In this document: positions 62,873-64,000 of the stretch, one piece after another
Layout: the number at the start of each line of letters is the position of its first letter
Position numbering within the stretch: position 1 is the first letter of the stretch
NCBI RefSeq assembly: GCF_043951915.1
Contig: NZ_JBINJD010000008.1
Coordinates: 1 to 64,000, forward strand
DNA: 64,000 nt
Direction of reading: 5' to 3'
Origin: Alienimonas sp043951915
Lineage (GTDB): Bacteria; Planctomycetota; Planctomycetia; Planctomycetales; Planctomycetaceae
Position numbers and translations under genes: made by a program
The notes under the pieces: model-generated
Database searches by the model: none
Seen by the model: only the letters and a program-made list of their open reading frames with translations
Told to the model about the DNA's origin: nothing

Positions 62873-64000
62873 ATGCTCACGAAGGACGACATGCAACTAC
62901 TGATCTCGGCAGGACTCATTGCGATCATCGTGGTCTGGGGCCTGATCGCTCCCGAGTCGATGGCGTCCGTCTCCGACGCGGCGCTGGCGCAAATCACGCG
63001 GAACTTCGGCTTTTTTTATCTGTGGGCCGTGCTGGCGCTCGTGGCGTTCTGCTTCTGGCTGGCGTTCAGCCGCTTCGGCAACCTTCGGCTGGGGACCGAG
63101 GATGAAGAGCCCGAGTTCTCGGCCTTCGCCTGGTTCGCCATGCTGTTCGCAGCCGGAATGGGCATCGGCTTGGTGTTTTGGGGCGTGGCCGAACCGATGT
63201 CGCACTACGCCTCGGCGCCGCCGGGCATCGCCTCCGGCACGCCGGAGGCGGCCAACGCGGGGATGCGCTACGCCTTTTTTCACTGGGGCCTGCATCCTTG
63301 GGCGATCTACTCGGTGGTCTCGCTCGCGATCGCCTTCTTCCAGTTTCGACGCAACGGCGCCGCGCTCGTCAGCACGGTCACTTCGTCGCTGCCTTGGGCT
63401 CCTGTCCGCAAGCTCTCGGTTCTGTTCGATGTGCTGGCCGTCATCGCCACCGCCTTCGGCGTGGCGGCCTCGCTGGGCATCGGCGCCATGCAGATCAACA
63501 GCGGCCTGAACCGCGTGTTCGGCGTGCCGGTGGGCGTCACATCGCAATTAGTCATCATCGGCGTGGCGACGGCCCTGTTCCTGACCTCGGCGGTCACCGG
63601 CGTCGAACGCGGCATCAAGTGGTTGTCCAGCATCAACCTTGTGGTCGCGGGCCTGCTCGCCGCGGCCGTATTTTTGCTGGGGCCGACGGTGGCGATCGTC
63701 GACACCTTCACCTCCACGCTCGGCGCCTACCTCAGCGATTTCGTGCGCATGAGCCTGCGGACCACGCCGTTTCGCGACAGCGCCTGGGTGGGCGACTGGA
63801 CCGTCTTTTATTGGGCGTGGTGGATCTCCTGGTCGCCGTTCGTCGGCCTCTTCATCGCGCGCGTCTCACGCGGACGCACGATCCGCGAGTTCGTCTTCGG
63901 CACCGTGCTGGCGCCGACGCTCGCCGCATTCGTGTGGTTTTCCGTGTTCGGGGGCGCGGCCCTGAACCTGGAAATCTGGCAGCAGGCGCCGATCTCCGAG
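62873..64000 (+). CDS. BCCT-family betaine/choline/carnitine transporter (3' end beyond window)
   Basis: 376 residues present, from the ATG at 62873; an ATG at 62891 is an alternative. The gene continues past the right edge (family members have more than 500 residues). Landmarks are FYLWAVLALVAFCFWLAFSR, the glycine-rich MGIGLVFWGVAEPMSHY, FFHWGLHPWAIYSVV and WAWWISWSPFVGLFIARVSR. BCCT proteins import osmoprotectants with Na+ or H+. Codon choice looks less GC-extreme than in neighbours (more TTG and CGC, fewer CCG/GCC runs), which might mean recent transfer, but that is an impression. Confidence 0.92.
   Translation, partial: MLTKDDMQLLISAGLIAIIVVWGLIAPESMASVSDAALAQITRNFGFFYLWAVLALVAFCFWLAFSRFGNLRLGTEDEEPEFSAFAWFAMLFAAGMGIGLVFWGVAEPMSHYASAPPGIASGTPEAANAGMRYAFFHWGLHPWAIYSVVSLAIAFFQFRRNGAALVSTVTSSLPWAPVRKLSVLFDVLAVIATAFGVAASLGIGAMQINSGLNRVFGVPVGVTSQLVIIGVATALFLTSAVTGVERGIKWLSSINLVVAGLLAAAVFLLGPTVAIVDTFTSTLGAYLSDFVRMSLRTTPFRDSAWVGDWTVFYWAWWISWSPFVGLFIARVSRGRTIREFVFGTVLAPTLAAFVWFSVFGGAALNLEIWQQAPISE

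Overview
The window looks like a chromosomal segment of a high-GC planctomycete (Planctomycetia). GC is very high by eye, roughly 70 percent. The gene families are typical of that phylum: three prepilin-like DUF1559 proteins, two DUF1592-type haem proteins each with a DUF1552 partner, a sulfatase, DUF1080 and DUF1593 proteins, ll-diaminopimelate aminotransferase, and many exported proteins with Ala/Pro-rich tails. GTG and TTG starts are common and Shine-Dalgarno motifs are often absent. I do not assign a genus.

Layout. 1-0.5 kb: an IS630 fragment and a membrane-protein fragment. 0.8-3.3 kb: an FHA protein and a UDP-glucuronate 4-epimerase-like gene. 3.5-20.6 kb: a degradative/exported-protein region with two DUF1592/DUF1552 modules in opposite orientations, an ankyrin protein, a sulfatase, a DUF1080 protein and a PhoD-like phosphatase. 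It is interrupted at 6.6-8.2 kb by a predicted winged-helix plus PD-(D/E)XK nuclease gene next to the remnant of another DUF1592 gene. 20.7-25.5 kb: a scar zone with an IS5-like element abutting a decayed IS630 element, a frameshifted ORF, a 3' fragment of tRNA-Pro (a probable attachment site) and a decayed DUF1593 gene.

25.6-53.5 kb: mostly housekeeping and membrane genes. These include an MDR oxidoreductase, cold-shock protein, Ca2+/H+ exchanger, APC permease, methyltransferase, SirB1-like protein, EF-P with a divergent EpmB (its predicted lysylation partner), MurD, a cytochrome-c'-like lipoprotein, a PepSY protein, an MFS transporter, a zinc-ribbon protein, DapL, an SPFH-GYF protein and two envelope-glycan membrane enzymes. 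54-62.3 kb: a polysaccharide-export lipoprotein and three DUF1559 genes, each followed by a strong hairpin terminator, with a GH63-like glycosidase, an HD protein and a small lipoprotein between them. 62.9 kb to the end: a BCCT transporter cut by the window edge.

Several families of palindromic intergenic repeats recur. One supplies stop codons to the flanking genes, and one lies inside a coding sequence in an open frame. The most unusual single gene is the nuclease at 6.66-8.18 kb. I see no CRISPR array, rRNA, intact tRNA or complete multi-gene defence operon.
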